Source: Richelia sinica FACHB-800 | Lineage (GTDB): Bacteria > Cyanobacteriota > Cyanobacteriia > Cyanobacteriales > Nostocaceae | NCBI RefSeq assembly: GCF_014698825.1 | Contig: NZ_JACJTT010000021.1 | Coordinates: forward strand, 1-64,000 | Length of the DNA: 64,000 bases | Reading direction: 5' to 3' | Shown here: positions 41,991-50,313 of the stretch, in pieces | Numbering within the stretch: the first letter of the stretch is position 1 | How the letters are laid out: the number at the start of each line of letters is the position of its first letter | Position numbers and translations under genes: made by a program | Notes under the pieces: model-generated | What the model was told of the DNA's origin: nothing | Seen by the model: only the letters and a program-made list of their open reading frames with translations | Database searches by the model: none

Positions 41991-42869
41991 CTATAAATGG
42001 ATTTCTTGCTTTTGAGTAAAGTGCATGGCAATACCTTTCTCATAATAAGCAGCTTCATTAATAAAAATGGGATAAACTGTTGATTCACCTTTATAAATAA
42101 TATTTTCCCCATTAAAGGTCACAAACATCGGCTCACCTGGATGAAGGGGTTGATAATCTTGATATTGCAGTTGAGGATGAATCATTGCGGCAATTTCTCC
42201 CACTTCATTTCTAGGATAATCTACAATATTAATAGACTGATAAGCCGTTAATATATTGCTGGTTTTTGGTGTTTTACCTTGATTGCTGGCTTGAAAATAA
42301 TCTAGAATTGCATAGACAACTTGCTCAGTTTGTTGAAATAATTCTGCATGTAATACCCCTTGGGGAACTGCACCAACTTCCACGACAATACCAAAATTAC
42401 ATATAGAACGCAGAAAACCACTAAATTTTGGTTGTTCATGGACACAAATTTTGACCAAAGGGTTAATTGTGGATAAATAAGCCCCTAGATTTAACAAAAA
42501 AGGATGCTGATTACTGAGAATAATACTGATACCCATATTTGAGGTTGTAGTATGCAAATCAATAATGGCATCTACACCAGTTTGATTATTTGGGTGTAAA
42601 ATTTGATGGATTTCCTTTGCTCGTAAGTCCTCATACGTAGAAGGAGAGTTGTCTTGTAAACCATAAGCATGAAAACAGCGATTTAAATCTTTATCAATAT
42701 ATCTTTTGTTTTCTTGAATTGCTTTGAGATTGCCCAATACAGATAAAGTTTGAAAACTGGATCTAATGATTAAATTGACATTTTTTTGAAACTTTTTCAC
42801 TAAAAAAACACCAATTAACTCATTGCCATGACTACCTCCTACAATGGCGACGCGATTGATCAAGTTCAT
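41991..42869 (-). CDS. Aspartoacylase-like M14-fold amidohydrolase
   Basis: 292 residues, standard for aspartoacylase. The zinc site is in [10 protein letters not shown] (11-20: His, Glu) with the third ligand in [12 protein letters not shown] (~103-114); the catalytic Glu is expected in [10 protein letters not shown] (~160-169). Such enzymes hydrolyse N-acetyl-aspartate or related N-acyl amino acids; cyanobacterial members are poorly characterised and may act on other N-acyl substrates. AGGAGGC is at good distance upstream of the ATG. It lies 264 bp past the polymerase gene and probably has its own promoter, though read-through from the polysaccharide array is possible. Confidence 0.88.
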   Translation of the reverse strand: MNLINRVAIVGGSHGNELIGVFLVKKFQKNVNLIIRSSFQTLSVLGNLKAIQENKRYIDKDLNRCFHAYGLQDNSPSTYEDLRAKEIHQILHPNNQTGVDAIIDLHTTTSNMGISIILSNQHPFLLNLGAYLSTINPLVKICVHEQPKFSGFLRSICNFGIVVEVGAVPQGVLHAELFQQTEQVVYAILDYFQASNQGKTPKTSNILTAYQSINIVDYPRNEVGEIAAMIHPQLQYQDYQPLHPGEPMFVTFNGENIIYKGESTVYPIFINEAAYYEKGIAMHFTQKQEIHL

Positions 42870-43133
42870 ACAGCCTCCTGATGTAAATAAAATGGCAACA
42901 AGTAAAAATAATTAAAAGTCTATTTAAATTTTCTGTTAAATATAAGCAAGTAAATGTTGGCAGAAAAACAAATTCAATTTCAATTGGCTAGGAAAGGATG
43001 ACATAAGATTCCCTACTAGTTCAGGAAATCATATTCTAGGACATAAAAACATAGAAAAAGTGTATTACCTCTATAAGTAGAAGTAACACATTCTATATTT
43101 TATGTTTTTTGATGCAGTAATTTTCGTTTCGTA

Positions 43134-44570
43134 TTAAATATTTCTGCTATGATGTTGATAATACTTATGAGCAGCCATAGCCATAGCAAAGAATCCCCAC
43201 ATAATCATCCCGGAAATACTCAGCATTCCACTACTAATAATTAGCTGCAAGCAGGAACTGATCCCAATAGCACGGGCTGCACTGATAAAACTATCAAATT
43301 TAGCTTCTGTATATTTGCTGACTGTAACTACTATTAAAATTAAGCCACCTAAATAGGGAATGGCACCAAACCAACCCAAGGTGAAAAACATATCTAAAAC
43401 ACCACTATCAATTACCACTACTTCGATTTGCCCGGTTTTTTCATTTACCTTCCAAATATTTCCTAAACCATTACCGAAACCGTTGGTCAGAGCTAATCCC
43501 AGGTTTCTGTCGTAACTACCAGAGCGATCGCGGAAACTGCTATCTTTTTCTAAGTTGGTAAAACTTTCTAAGCGGGTGGTGACAACTTTAGATATTGGTT
43601 CAATGGTGACTAAGGGCACTACACACAATGCCATTACCAACAAAATGGTCACTAAGCGGATTTGAATTTTTGTCTTGACTGAACCCATAATCAAAATTAC
43701 GCCCAATAACCAGCCACCCCAATTAGTACGTGCTTGGGCTAATAGGAATGATAAATAACCAACGGCAGAAGCTGGAAAAATCAGCGGTCCGGTACTACTG
43801 AATAGTAATAATAACCCAGTTTGCATGACAGTACCGAAGGGGCCAACTGAGTGCATGGTACTCCAAACCCGCATCCCAAAGGGTTCAGGAGAGCCGGAAC
43901 TACTGGTCATTTCCGATTTAATCAGCCAAAATTTATCCCACTCTGGAGCTACCACAAATTGATAGATACCATAGGCACCTGTAATGATGACACACCAGAG
44001 AAATACTTGCTGTAGATTCCGACGATAACTAGGATAGTCTCGCCAATTCACAAACAAATGAAAAGCAAAGATAATGGGGCTAACCCAATCTAAAAAGCCT
44101 CTAAAGACTGGTACAGGTTGATTGTAAATCAGACCAACTAAAAAGCCATAAAAAACCCCCACAAAGGCTAATAAAAAGGGCAAACCTCCCTGCTTGAGAG
44201 TGCGAGGCAGGTGCTTGAAAAAAGTAAAAATAGTAATAAATACGACTAAATAAGGGGTGATTAACATTTGGCGGGTCGGGTCCCAGCCCACCCGGTAATC
44301 TACCAGCCGAGTGAGTAAGGGGGTGAGAAACCAAACCCACCAAGTGAAGCCCAGATAAAAAATAGGATGACGTAAATATAAAAAGATAGCTACAACAAAA
44401 GCCGCACCAGGAAACACAGTCCGCAACATAGCACTGGAAGTAAAATAGCAAGCTGCGGTGATTAAACAGAAGCCAAAAAGAGCGATCGCGGCTTCTGCGT
44501 TTCTCTGTTTATTAGGAGAAAAAGTTTGTTGTAGAGGGATTTTCTTTAAAGGTATTTGTTCAGATAGCAT
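43134..44570 (-). CDS. O-antigen ligase/polymerase-like membrane protein
   Basis: 478 residues with about 11-13 membrane helices and a larger periplasmic loop between the later helices (about residues 330-400, containing SFTNLEKDSSFRDRSGS and FGNGLGNIW). This loop pattern is that of Wzy/WaaL-type (O-antigen_lig) enzymes, which polymerise or ligate lipid-linked repeat units. It is the last gene of the polysaccharide array, downstream of four transferases, and corresponds in position to the membrane polymerase at the end of the HEP island in Anabaena 7120 as remembered. Specific activity (polymerase or ligase) cannot be read from sequence. Confidence 0.82.
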   Translation of the reverse strand: MLSEQIPLKKIPLQQTFSPNKQRNAEAAIALFGFCLITAACYFTSSAMLRTVFPGAAFVVAIFLYLRHPIFYLGFTWWVWFLTPLLTRLVDYRVGWDPTRQMLITPYLVVFITIFTFFKHLPRTLKQGGLPFLLAFVGVFYGFLVGLIYNQPVPVFRGFLDWVSPIIFAFHLFVNWRDYPSYRRNLQQVFLWCVIITGAYGIYQFVVAPEWDKFWLIKSEMTSSSGSPEPFGMRVWSTMHSVGPFGTVMQTGLLLLFSSTGPLIFPASAVGYLSFLLAQARTNWGGWLLGVILIMGSVKTKIQIRLVTILLVMALCVVPLVTIEPISKVVTTRLESFTNLEKDSSFRDRSGSYDRNLGLALTNGFGNGLGNIWKVNEKTGQIEVVVIDSGVLDMFFTLGWFGAIPYLGGLILIVVTVSKYTEAKFDSFISAARAIGISSCLQLIISSGMLSISGMIMWGFFAMAMAAHKYYQHHSRNI

Positions 44571-44861
44571 AAGTAAGGAGTTCAGGAGTATGCCTTCGGC
44601 ACGCTGCGCGAACAGAAGTTTAGAAGTTCAGGAGTATGGCTGCGCCACGCTGCGCGAACAGAAGTATGCCTACGGCACGCTGTGCGAACAGAAGTTGAAA
44701 AATGCCAGAATTCAGCAGCAATCGCATTAATTATTCTGTAACTTCTGTCTTCTTCTTTCTGCGGTACGCTACGCGAACAGCAAACCTGAACTAAAAAGAA
44801 TTAATGTGTATTCCCCTGCTGCCCGTGTTTCCCCTTTTCCCCACCACACCTATGCTGTTAA
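44571..44861. repeat. Cluster of GCGAACAG-type dispersed repeats
   Basis: Four related units: 44589-44620, 44626-44665, 44665-44696 and 44758-44783. Each has a (C/T)GGCACGCTGCGCGAACAG-like core, and the first three end in AAGT in near-tandem. The same kind of sequence occurs within the MITE-like element at 21834. It lies between the GT2 stop (44862) and the polymerase start (44570), inside the array. No reading frame of note. Confidence 0.75.
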
Positions 44862-45881
44862 TCAATTATTCTCAGCCGAAAAGGTGGTCTGAGGATTAAC
44901 ATTCACGCCATAGCTTAAAGGTAGGCTTTCTGACGCTATGGGAGTTGGGGTTGGGGGAATGGGAGTTTGCCATGTTTGCCATCCTTGCCAGCGTCCTTGC
45001 CATGATGCTACAAGCTTTTGACTGGCTAGTTGTTTTTGGCTGGGGAGGAATCTCAACCATTGGAGTAAGCCAAAACTATCTCTGGAGCCGATGATTAAGG
45101 CCCAAAGTAAGAAGATGGTGCGGCGAACAGGGGGGAGATGGTCTAGTAAGACAAGGGTTTCGTTGTGAACGAGGTTAGTTAAGGCTGTGGCGTTGAATTG
45201 CTGGCGTTGGTCTTCGTCAAACCGTGGGGCTGGGTAATGGTCTACGGCAACATTGGGGTCATAAATGATTTTCCCACCTGCCCGTTTGAGTGCTAGGGTA
45301 AATGCCATTTCAAAATGGACTTGGGCCCCTGTTCCTTGCATTCTTTCATCAAATCTGAGTTGTTGAATGGCGCTGTGACGAAAGCTCATGTTGACTCCTT
45401 TGAGGACATCAACTTCACGGGGTTCACCAATACCCAGATGATGATTACCAATGACACGACCAAACCATTGCAGTTTACCGACTACAGTGCGGGAGCCATC
45501 TTCTAGTCGCTGATTTTGATAAATCCAATCACGTCCACCCACGGCAGCGATCGCTTTATCGGCTTGAAAGTGAGCGTTGATTTTCGCTAACCAATCGGGA
45601 CGGGGGGCAGCATCATCATCAGTGATGGAAACAATATCGCCTTTGACTAGTTCCAGTCCGGTGTTTAGGGCAGCAACTACACCGGGTTGGGTGACGATCA
45701 CAATATGTAGTGGTAGTTTGTGAGGGTAGAACTGACCCAAAAATTGCCAAGTTTCTGCATCCGTATCGCGGACAACGATAATCAGTTGATCAACTGGTTT
45801 AGTTTGGGCTTGCAGTGCTAATAGACAACGGGATAGATCCTGAGGACGACGATAGGTAGGGATGAGAACTGTGTTCCTCAT
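44862..45881 (-). CDS. Glycosyltransferase family 2
   Basis: 339 residues from the ATG at 45881 (GAGGAG upstream); a TTG two codons earlier is also open. GT-A fold: N-terminal TVLIPTYRRPQDLSRCLL, donor-binding Asp in VRDTD, the DDD metal site in VSITDDDAAPRPDWL (~85-95) and an acceptor-side DPNVAVDHYPAP. After the catalytic domain come two hydrophobic stretches (~245-275) and a Ser/Pro/Thr/Trp-rich tail. It overlaps the 3' end of the upstream GT4 by about 80 bp, so they are translated together. Confidence 0.88.
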   Translation of the reverse strand: MRNTVLIPTYRRPQDLSRCLLALQAQTKPVDQLIIVVRDTDAETWQFLGQFYPHKLPLHIVIVTQPGVVAALNTGLELVKGDIVSITDDDAAPRPDWLAKINAHFQADKAIAAVGGRDWIYQNQRLEDGSRTVVGKLQWFGRVIGNHHLGIGEPREVDVLKGVNMSFRHSAIQQLRFDERMQGTGAQVHFEMAFTLALKRAGGKIIYDPNVAVDHYPAPRFDEDQRQQFNATALTNLVHNETLVLLDHLPPVRRTIFLLWALIIGSRDSFGLLQWLRFLPSQKQLASQKLVASWQGRWQGWQTWQTPIPPTPTPIASESLPLSYGVNVNPQTTFSAENN

Positions 45882-47001
45882 TGACAATCAACTCCTCAAA
45901 TAGATCTACATAGGTTTGTGCCATTTTTGTCCAGCTATGTTGTTCGGCGATCGCCCTAGCTGCTTGACTCATTTGTTCGCGGAGGGAGCGATCGCTTGTT
46001 AATGAAGACAGTGCGGTGGCTAGAGCATTAATATCGTCAGTGTCTGCTAAAACTATTCCCGCCTCTGGTGTTACTAATTCTGCACCCCCTGTAGCGATGG
46101 CGGTAATAACAGGCAGTCCTGAAGATAGTGCCTCTAATAATACGAGGGAACAGGCTTCGTAACGGGAAGGAAATACAAAGAAGTCCACTGCCCGCATAAT
46201 GGCAGCAATATCCCGCCGATAACCGACAAAATGTACTCTGTGAGTAATACCTAAGTTAGCCGCTAATTCCAGAAAGGGGCTTCCTTCTGTGTTGCCAACC
46301 ACGACTAAATGGAGGTCGGGCACCTGGGCTAATGCCTGGAGAATCGTATCTAGGTTCTTTCTGGGTGTGCGAATATCTCCAGCAAATAAGGCTAAGGTGA
46401 CGTTGGCTGGTAAACCTAATTGTTGGCGGGAAACTACACCAGGGGAAAATTCTTGTAAGTCTACACCATTGACAATCACCTGGAGTTGGGAAGGTGGAAC
46501 GCCGATACTAATTAGTTCTTGGGCAACTTTATCGGAGACTGCAACCACTCTTTTAGCATGACGAAAGGCGCGTTTTTCCCAATGAGCGTTGAGGGCAGTA
46601 AATAACCATTGGTACAAGCCATAGAAGTCTCGCCGCAATCGGGAAATATGCACAGGCGATCGCAACCAGGAACTATGGACAAAATGCACAGCGTTGATAT
46701 CTGCCACACCACCAGTAATTGCCCCATTCACTTTGACTAAATCTAGTTCCCCTCGATGTTGGCGTAACCAAGCGGCACTTTTTTGGGCAAATATCAAATT
46801 ACGTAATAATTCTGTTGGATATTTATCCACAGGAATTTGCACCCAATTAACTAATTTATGCTCTGCTAAATCTGAAGCAATTTCACTGGCTAATAATGTT
46901 AAGGAATGTCCGCGACGAATGGCTTCTTTAACTACTTCATAATTCACTCGTCCCTGACCATCACCTGCTTGAATTTTATGGGTGACAATGCCAATTTTCA
47001 C
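45799..47001 (-). CDS. Glycosyltransferase family 4
   Basis: 400 residues from the GTG at 47001, chosen because GAGG lies six bases upstream and because it begins VKIGIVTHKIQAGDGQGRVN, the fold's first strand and glycine loop; a TTG at 47040 adds 13. Hinge IVNGVDLQEFSPG, donor loop FAGDIRTPRKNLDTIL, and E-x7-E in PSRYEACSLVLLEALSSG (~285-302). The Ser/Pro-rich tail (SSHPYLSSSSGSIPLS) runs into the GT2 gene. Position and partner genes suggest one sugar addition of the island polysaccharide. Confidence 0.88.
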   Translation of the reverse strand: MKIGIVTHKIQAGDGQGRVNYEVVKEAIRRGHSLTLLASEIASDLAEHKLVNWVQIPVDKYPTELLRNLIFAQKSAAWLRQHRGELDLVKVNGAITGGVADINAVHFVHSSWLRSPVHISRLRRDFYGLYQWLFTALNAHWEKRAFRHAKRVVAVSDKVAQELISIGVPPSQLQVIVNGVDLQEFSPGVVSRQQLGLPANVTLALFAGDIRTPRKNLDTILQALAQVPDLHLVVVGNTEGSPFLELAANLGITHRVHFVGYRRDIAAIMRAVDFFVFPSRYEACSLVLLEALSSGLPVITAIATGGAELVTPEAGIVLADTDDINALATALSSLTSDRSLREQMSQAARAIAEQHSWTKMAQTYVDLFEELIVNEEHSSHPYLSSSSGSIPLSISTASPN

Positions 47002-47045
47002 TGCTAACCTCGAATGGAGTTTGGATTTATAAATAGACAAATGTT

Positions 47046-48074
47046 TTAAGCATTGATCAAACTATTTTCTGATTGATTTTTTCTCCTTTGCATGAAAATT
47101 AGCTTATTAACCAAAAACCACGGAATAAAACTGAGAATTAAGGCAACAACAGTGCGGAAATTAAATTTCTGTCCCTTGAGTGCTAGCAAGAAATAAGGAC
47201 GGGCATCAGCAACTTTTTTATCTCGCAATAAACCAATTCCCAAAGTGGTATGCGCCTCTAGGCATTGCTGTTTAAAATATGGATAAAACTCTTGCAGTCG
47301 CACATCTTCCATGAAAGTTTGATAACAGAAAATTTCGCTCTTAGCCTTGCGAATTTTGGCTTGAATATTCCGACCACCACTCATCATCGTGTCGGTTTCT
47401 TCATGGCAACGATAGCGGGTTAATTTTTCTGGATGATAGTAAACAGCATACCCAGAAATACAAGCCAGATAGGTTAAATATAAATCCCACATACCGCCAA
47501 CTTCAGCCGGAATTTTATCCCAATCAATGACACCATTGCGAAATACAGCTGCTGCCGCAGTGGGAATGCTTTTATAAACTAAACCCATGGTGGTAAAGTT
47601 GGTATGTACTCCACCTTTAATTTTATTGCGTTTATAAGCCCGTGAATTTTCTTCCGTTGCTACCTCGTCAATGCGGGTATATTTATCAATAATATATTGG
47701 TCACAAAAGGACAAAATGACGTTGGGATTCGCTTCCAAAGTAGGAACTAATTTAGCTAAAAAATCTTGATTCCACAAATCATCATCATGCAAACTAGCAA
47801 AGTATTTACCTTTAGCCATTTTAAAAGCATGAAGTTGATTAGCTAACAAACCCACATTTTTTGGATGTCGCCAAAAACGGATGCGTGGGTCTTGAAAAGA
47901 TGCAACTAAAGCCTGGGGATTTTCAGGGGAGCAATTATCAGAAACGATAATTTCAATATTTTGATAAGTTTGATTGAGGGCGCTAGTAATTGCTTGTTTT
48001 AGGTATTCCGGTCGATTATAAGTAGGAATGATAACACTGACGAGAGGTTCTAATATCTGAGAACTAAAAACCAT
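47046..48074 (-). CDS. Glycosyltransferase family 2
   Basis: 342 residues. N-terminal GT-A domain: LVSVIIPTYNRPEYLKQAI, SDNCSPEN, and the metal-binding ASLHDDDLWNQDFL (~95-108). A C-terminal helical half with YRCHEETDTMMSGG and a membrane-like final segment (VVALILSFIPWFL) follows. It is clearly paralogous with the GT2 at 53801-54799 over its full length, including the conserved LHDDD, DLY(L/I)(T/N)YL and SEKLTRYR-like elements. It probably adds a sugar to the same glycan in a different linkage or position. Confidence 0.9.
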   Translation of the reverse strand: MVFSSQILEPLVSVIIPTYNRPEYLKQAITSALNQTYQNIEIIVSDNCSPENPQALVASFQDPRIRFWRHPKNVGLLANQLHAFKMAKGKYFASLHDDDLWNQDFLAKLVPTLEANPNVILSFCDQYIIDKYTRIDEVATEENSRAYKRNKIKGGVHTNFTTMGLVYKSIPTAAAAVFRNGVIDWDKIPAEVGGMWDLYLTYLACISGYAVYYHPEKLTRYRCHEETDTMMSGGRNIQAKIRKAKSEIFCYQTFMEDVRLQEFYPYFKQQCLEAHTTLGIGLLRDKKVADARPYFLLALKGQKFNFRTVVALILSFIPWFLVNKLIFMQRRKNQSENSLINA

Positions 48075-48092
48075 TCATTAACTCCAGATTTA

Positions 48093-49217
48093 TTAATAGC
48101 GAAATTCAGCAATAGTTGTGTCGTAGATTTTTTTCAATCGTTGAATATGAATATCTAGGGTAAATTCTTGTTCGTACCAAGCTTGACCTTGCTCACCCAT
48201 CAATCGGGTTTGTTCATGGTTATGTGCCAGTTGATTGATTGCCTGTGCTAGTTTTTCAATCTTCAAGGGAGGAATTAAAATCCCCGTTTTACCATCCTGG
48301 ATATGTTCAGGAATACCACCCACAGCACTAGCAATGACGGGACGATAACGTGCATAAGCTTCCAGGGTGACTAAACCAGCAGGTTCTGGCCATAGACTGG
48401 GGAAAACAACAGCAAAACAATTGTGATAGAGAGATTCGAGTTTTTCACCTTGACACCAACCATGCCAAGTAATGCGATCGCTCAGTCCCATCTGAGCAGA
48501 TAATTGCTCTAGTCTGGGTCTTTCCCAACCTTCTCCGGCAATATCTAAATGAATGTGACTGTCGGTTTGCGCTAAGGCTTTAATCAACCATTCCAATCCC
48601 TTGTCAGGAACAATCCTACCGACAAATAAAATGCGCTGATTTTGATGAATGTCTGCCCTTAATTTTGCTGCCGGTGATTTAGGTTTTTGTACCCCGCAAT
48701 GCAATGTTGTAACTCGTTCAGGAGGTAAACCATTACTAATAATTTGCTCACGAATATAGTTGCTATTCGCAATGACAGGAATATTAATTTTTTTGAGATT
48801 TTCCAAAAAATGATGAGTATTCCACAACTTTTGACTCAGCACTTGTGGTCTGCGACAACCACACTTGTCTACAAAATGTCCCCAGGTACATCCCAAGGGG
48901 TGCATAGTGCGATCGCATGGCTTTTGTTGTGCAGCTAAATACTTGGTGCCACTCGGACAATAACTACAGTGATTATGTAGTGTAAATATTGCTGGTAATT
49001 CTCCTGTCAGTTCTCCTAAACATTCCGGGTCATGGAGATGTAGCAATACACAATTATCGCGCTTGAGATATTTTAAAGCCGGAAGGTGAGCGTTTTTCAC
49101 CCCTGGCATATGGGAATTAATTAAAGATGCGATATAAGTTTCTAACCCACCACCTTTAGTAATATCAACTGCCGAGCATTGATATATGATTTTTTCTGTA
49201 GCTAATGTTGATATCAT
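48093..49217 (-). CDS. Glycosyltransferase family 4 with a cysteine cluster
   Basis: 374 residues. GT-B fold: N-terminal CSAVDITKGGGLETYIASL, LFVGRIVPDKGLEWLI (~195-211) and the E-x7-E region PSLWPEPAGLVTLEAYARYR. An insertion after the first acceptor strand (~80-125) holds HNHCSYCPSG, PCDRT, LGCTWG and DKCGCRRP, seven Cys in ~40 residues, suggestive of a bound metal or a disulphide-linked lid. This Cys-bearing loop is present in a subset of GT4 proteins, but its role is not known. It is second in a GT4-GT2-GT4-GT2 run and precedes the polymerase. Confidence 0.87.
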   Translation of the reverse strand: MISTLATEKIIYQCSAVDITKGGGLETYIASLINSHMPGVKNAHLPALKYLKRDNCVLLHLHDPECLGELTGELPAIFTLHNHCSYCPSGTKYLAAQQKPCDRTMHPLGCTWGHFVDKCGCRRPQVLSQKLWNTHHFLENLKKINIPVIANSNYIREQIISNGLPPERVTTLHCGVQKPKSPAAKLRADIHQNQRILFVGRIVPDKGLEWLIKALAQTDSHIHLDIAGEGWERPRLEQLSAQMGLSDRITWHGWCQGEKLESLYHNCFAVVFPSLWPEPAGLVTLEAYARYRPVIASAVGGIPEHIQDGKTGILIPPLKIEKLAQAINQLAHNHEQTRLMGEQGQAWYEQEFTLDIHIQRLKKIYDTTIAEFRY

Positions 49218-49308
49218 GTTTGTATGTAGCAGATTCTAAACATCACTTCAAAAACCAATTAAATTTTCTAGGGCAAAGTAAATTTTGATGAGTCCAATAC
49301 TGTGTCAA

Positions 49309-50163
49309 TTACACTAAATTCAACCAGAATTTATGGCGAATGTCGCTGACATAATGACGCAACGCTACTTGTTGATAATTACAATTGTCTTGATACCGGA
49401 ATTGGTCATTAACATGTAGCACAAACTTCTCTGAATTTAGTGGTTTAGCTTGAGCTTTGTGCATCGCTAAATGTACTACAGTTTGTTCTGTAAAATATTC
49501 AGGTACATCGATGACTTGTTCTACTCGGTCTAGCGCTTCTTGCCAATCTATTTGTTGTTGCAGTAAGAAAAAACCAGCATTAACTGGATGGAGTTCTTTC
49601 TCGTGATTTAATAACAATCTTGCATCTAGTGAAGGTAAACAATCTGGTAAATACCAAGCATGACTTTCATCAGATTGGCATAACTTAATGATTGTTTCTG
49701 CACCGGGGAAAAATAAAATATCGGCATCAGTATAAATAGTTGGCTTGTCGATAGACATTGAAGTTAAGACTGCCAATCTTTTCCAAAATGCCATGATTGC
49801 TTTTTGTGGACTATTGACCGCAAATTTCCTAATTATGGGATGTACATAATTTGTTAATAGTTCTTGCCAATCAAATACCTGGACACAATTGTGAATTTGT
49901 TGTAAAGTGTGAATAGATTTAGTTGTATAAGTGCCATCAGAAATCACCACAAACTTGGCAGGAATTCCTACAAAGCGAAGAAATGAGCGAATATTTGCTA
50001 CTTGAATGGCTAAATCACGCTCACAGGAAAAAGCATAAATATCGATATCAACTTGGCGTTGATGTTGAATAGGAAACTTAACAATTTGATTGAGAGACTT
50101 TGTGTATAAAGAGCGAATTAATTGACCTTGAATTTTAGCTGAATGATATCCTACGTTAACCAT
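49309..50163 (-). CDS. GT-A-like protein with a TDAD metal motif
   Basis: 284 residues. IDIYAFSCERDLAIQVANIRSF and AKFVVISDGTYTT form the first strands of a nucleotide-sugar fold, and TIYTDADILFF (~150-160) supplies a DxD metal motif. Later elements (WYLPDCLPSLDARLLL, NAGFFLLQQ, FTEQTVVHLAMH) resemble the acceptor side of GT-A enzymes that lack a close family name. It lies between the HepA-like exporter and a GT4. It could be the counterpart of a conserved hypothetical of the HEP island. Activity is inferred from fold and context only. Confidence 0.72.
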   Translation of the reverse strand: MVNVGYHSAKIQGQLIRSLYTKSLNQIVKFPIQHQRQVDIDIYAFSCERDLAIQVANIRSFLRFVGIPAKFVVISDGTYTTKSIHTLQQIHNCVQVFDWQELLTNYVHPIIRKFAVNSPQKAIMAFWKRLAVLTSMSIDKPTIYTDADILFFPGAETIIKLCQSDESHAWYLPDCLPSLDARLLLNHEKELHPVNAGFFLLQQQIDWQEALDRVEQVIDVPEYFTEQTVVHLAMHKAQAKPLNSEKFVLHVNDQFRYQDNCNYQQVALRHYVSDIRHKFWLNLV

Positions 50164-50313
50164 ATTTTGAGCGATTCCCTCTAAAGTTAGAATTCATGGT
50201 TAATTGGAAATTCAGGAATTAGAAATCAGAAGTGCTTATTAAATCAGGAATATAGAGAAGGAAGATTTGCTGATCATAATTAATTCTGATTTATCCCTGA
50301 ATTCAAACTTTAT

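Noticed and set aside
44101-44451. 116-residue minus-strand ORF inside the O-antigen polymerase
   Set aside because: Shadow frame of the membrane protein, rich in Phe/Ser/Leu as expected from the real gene; no motif.
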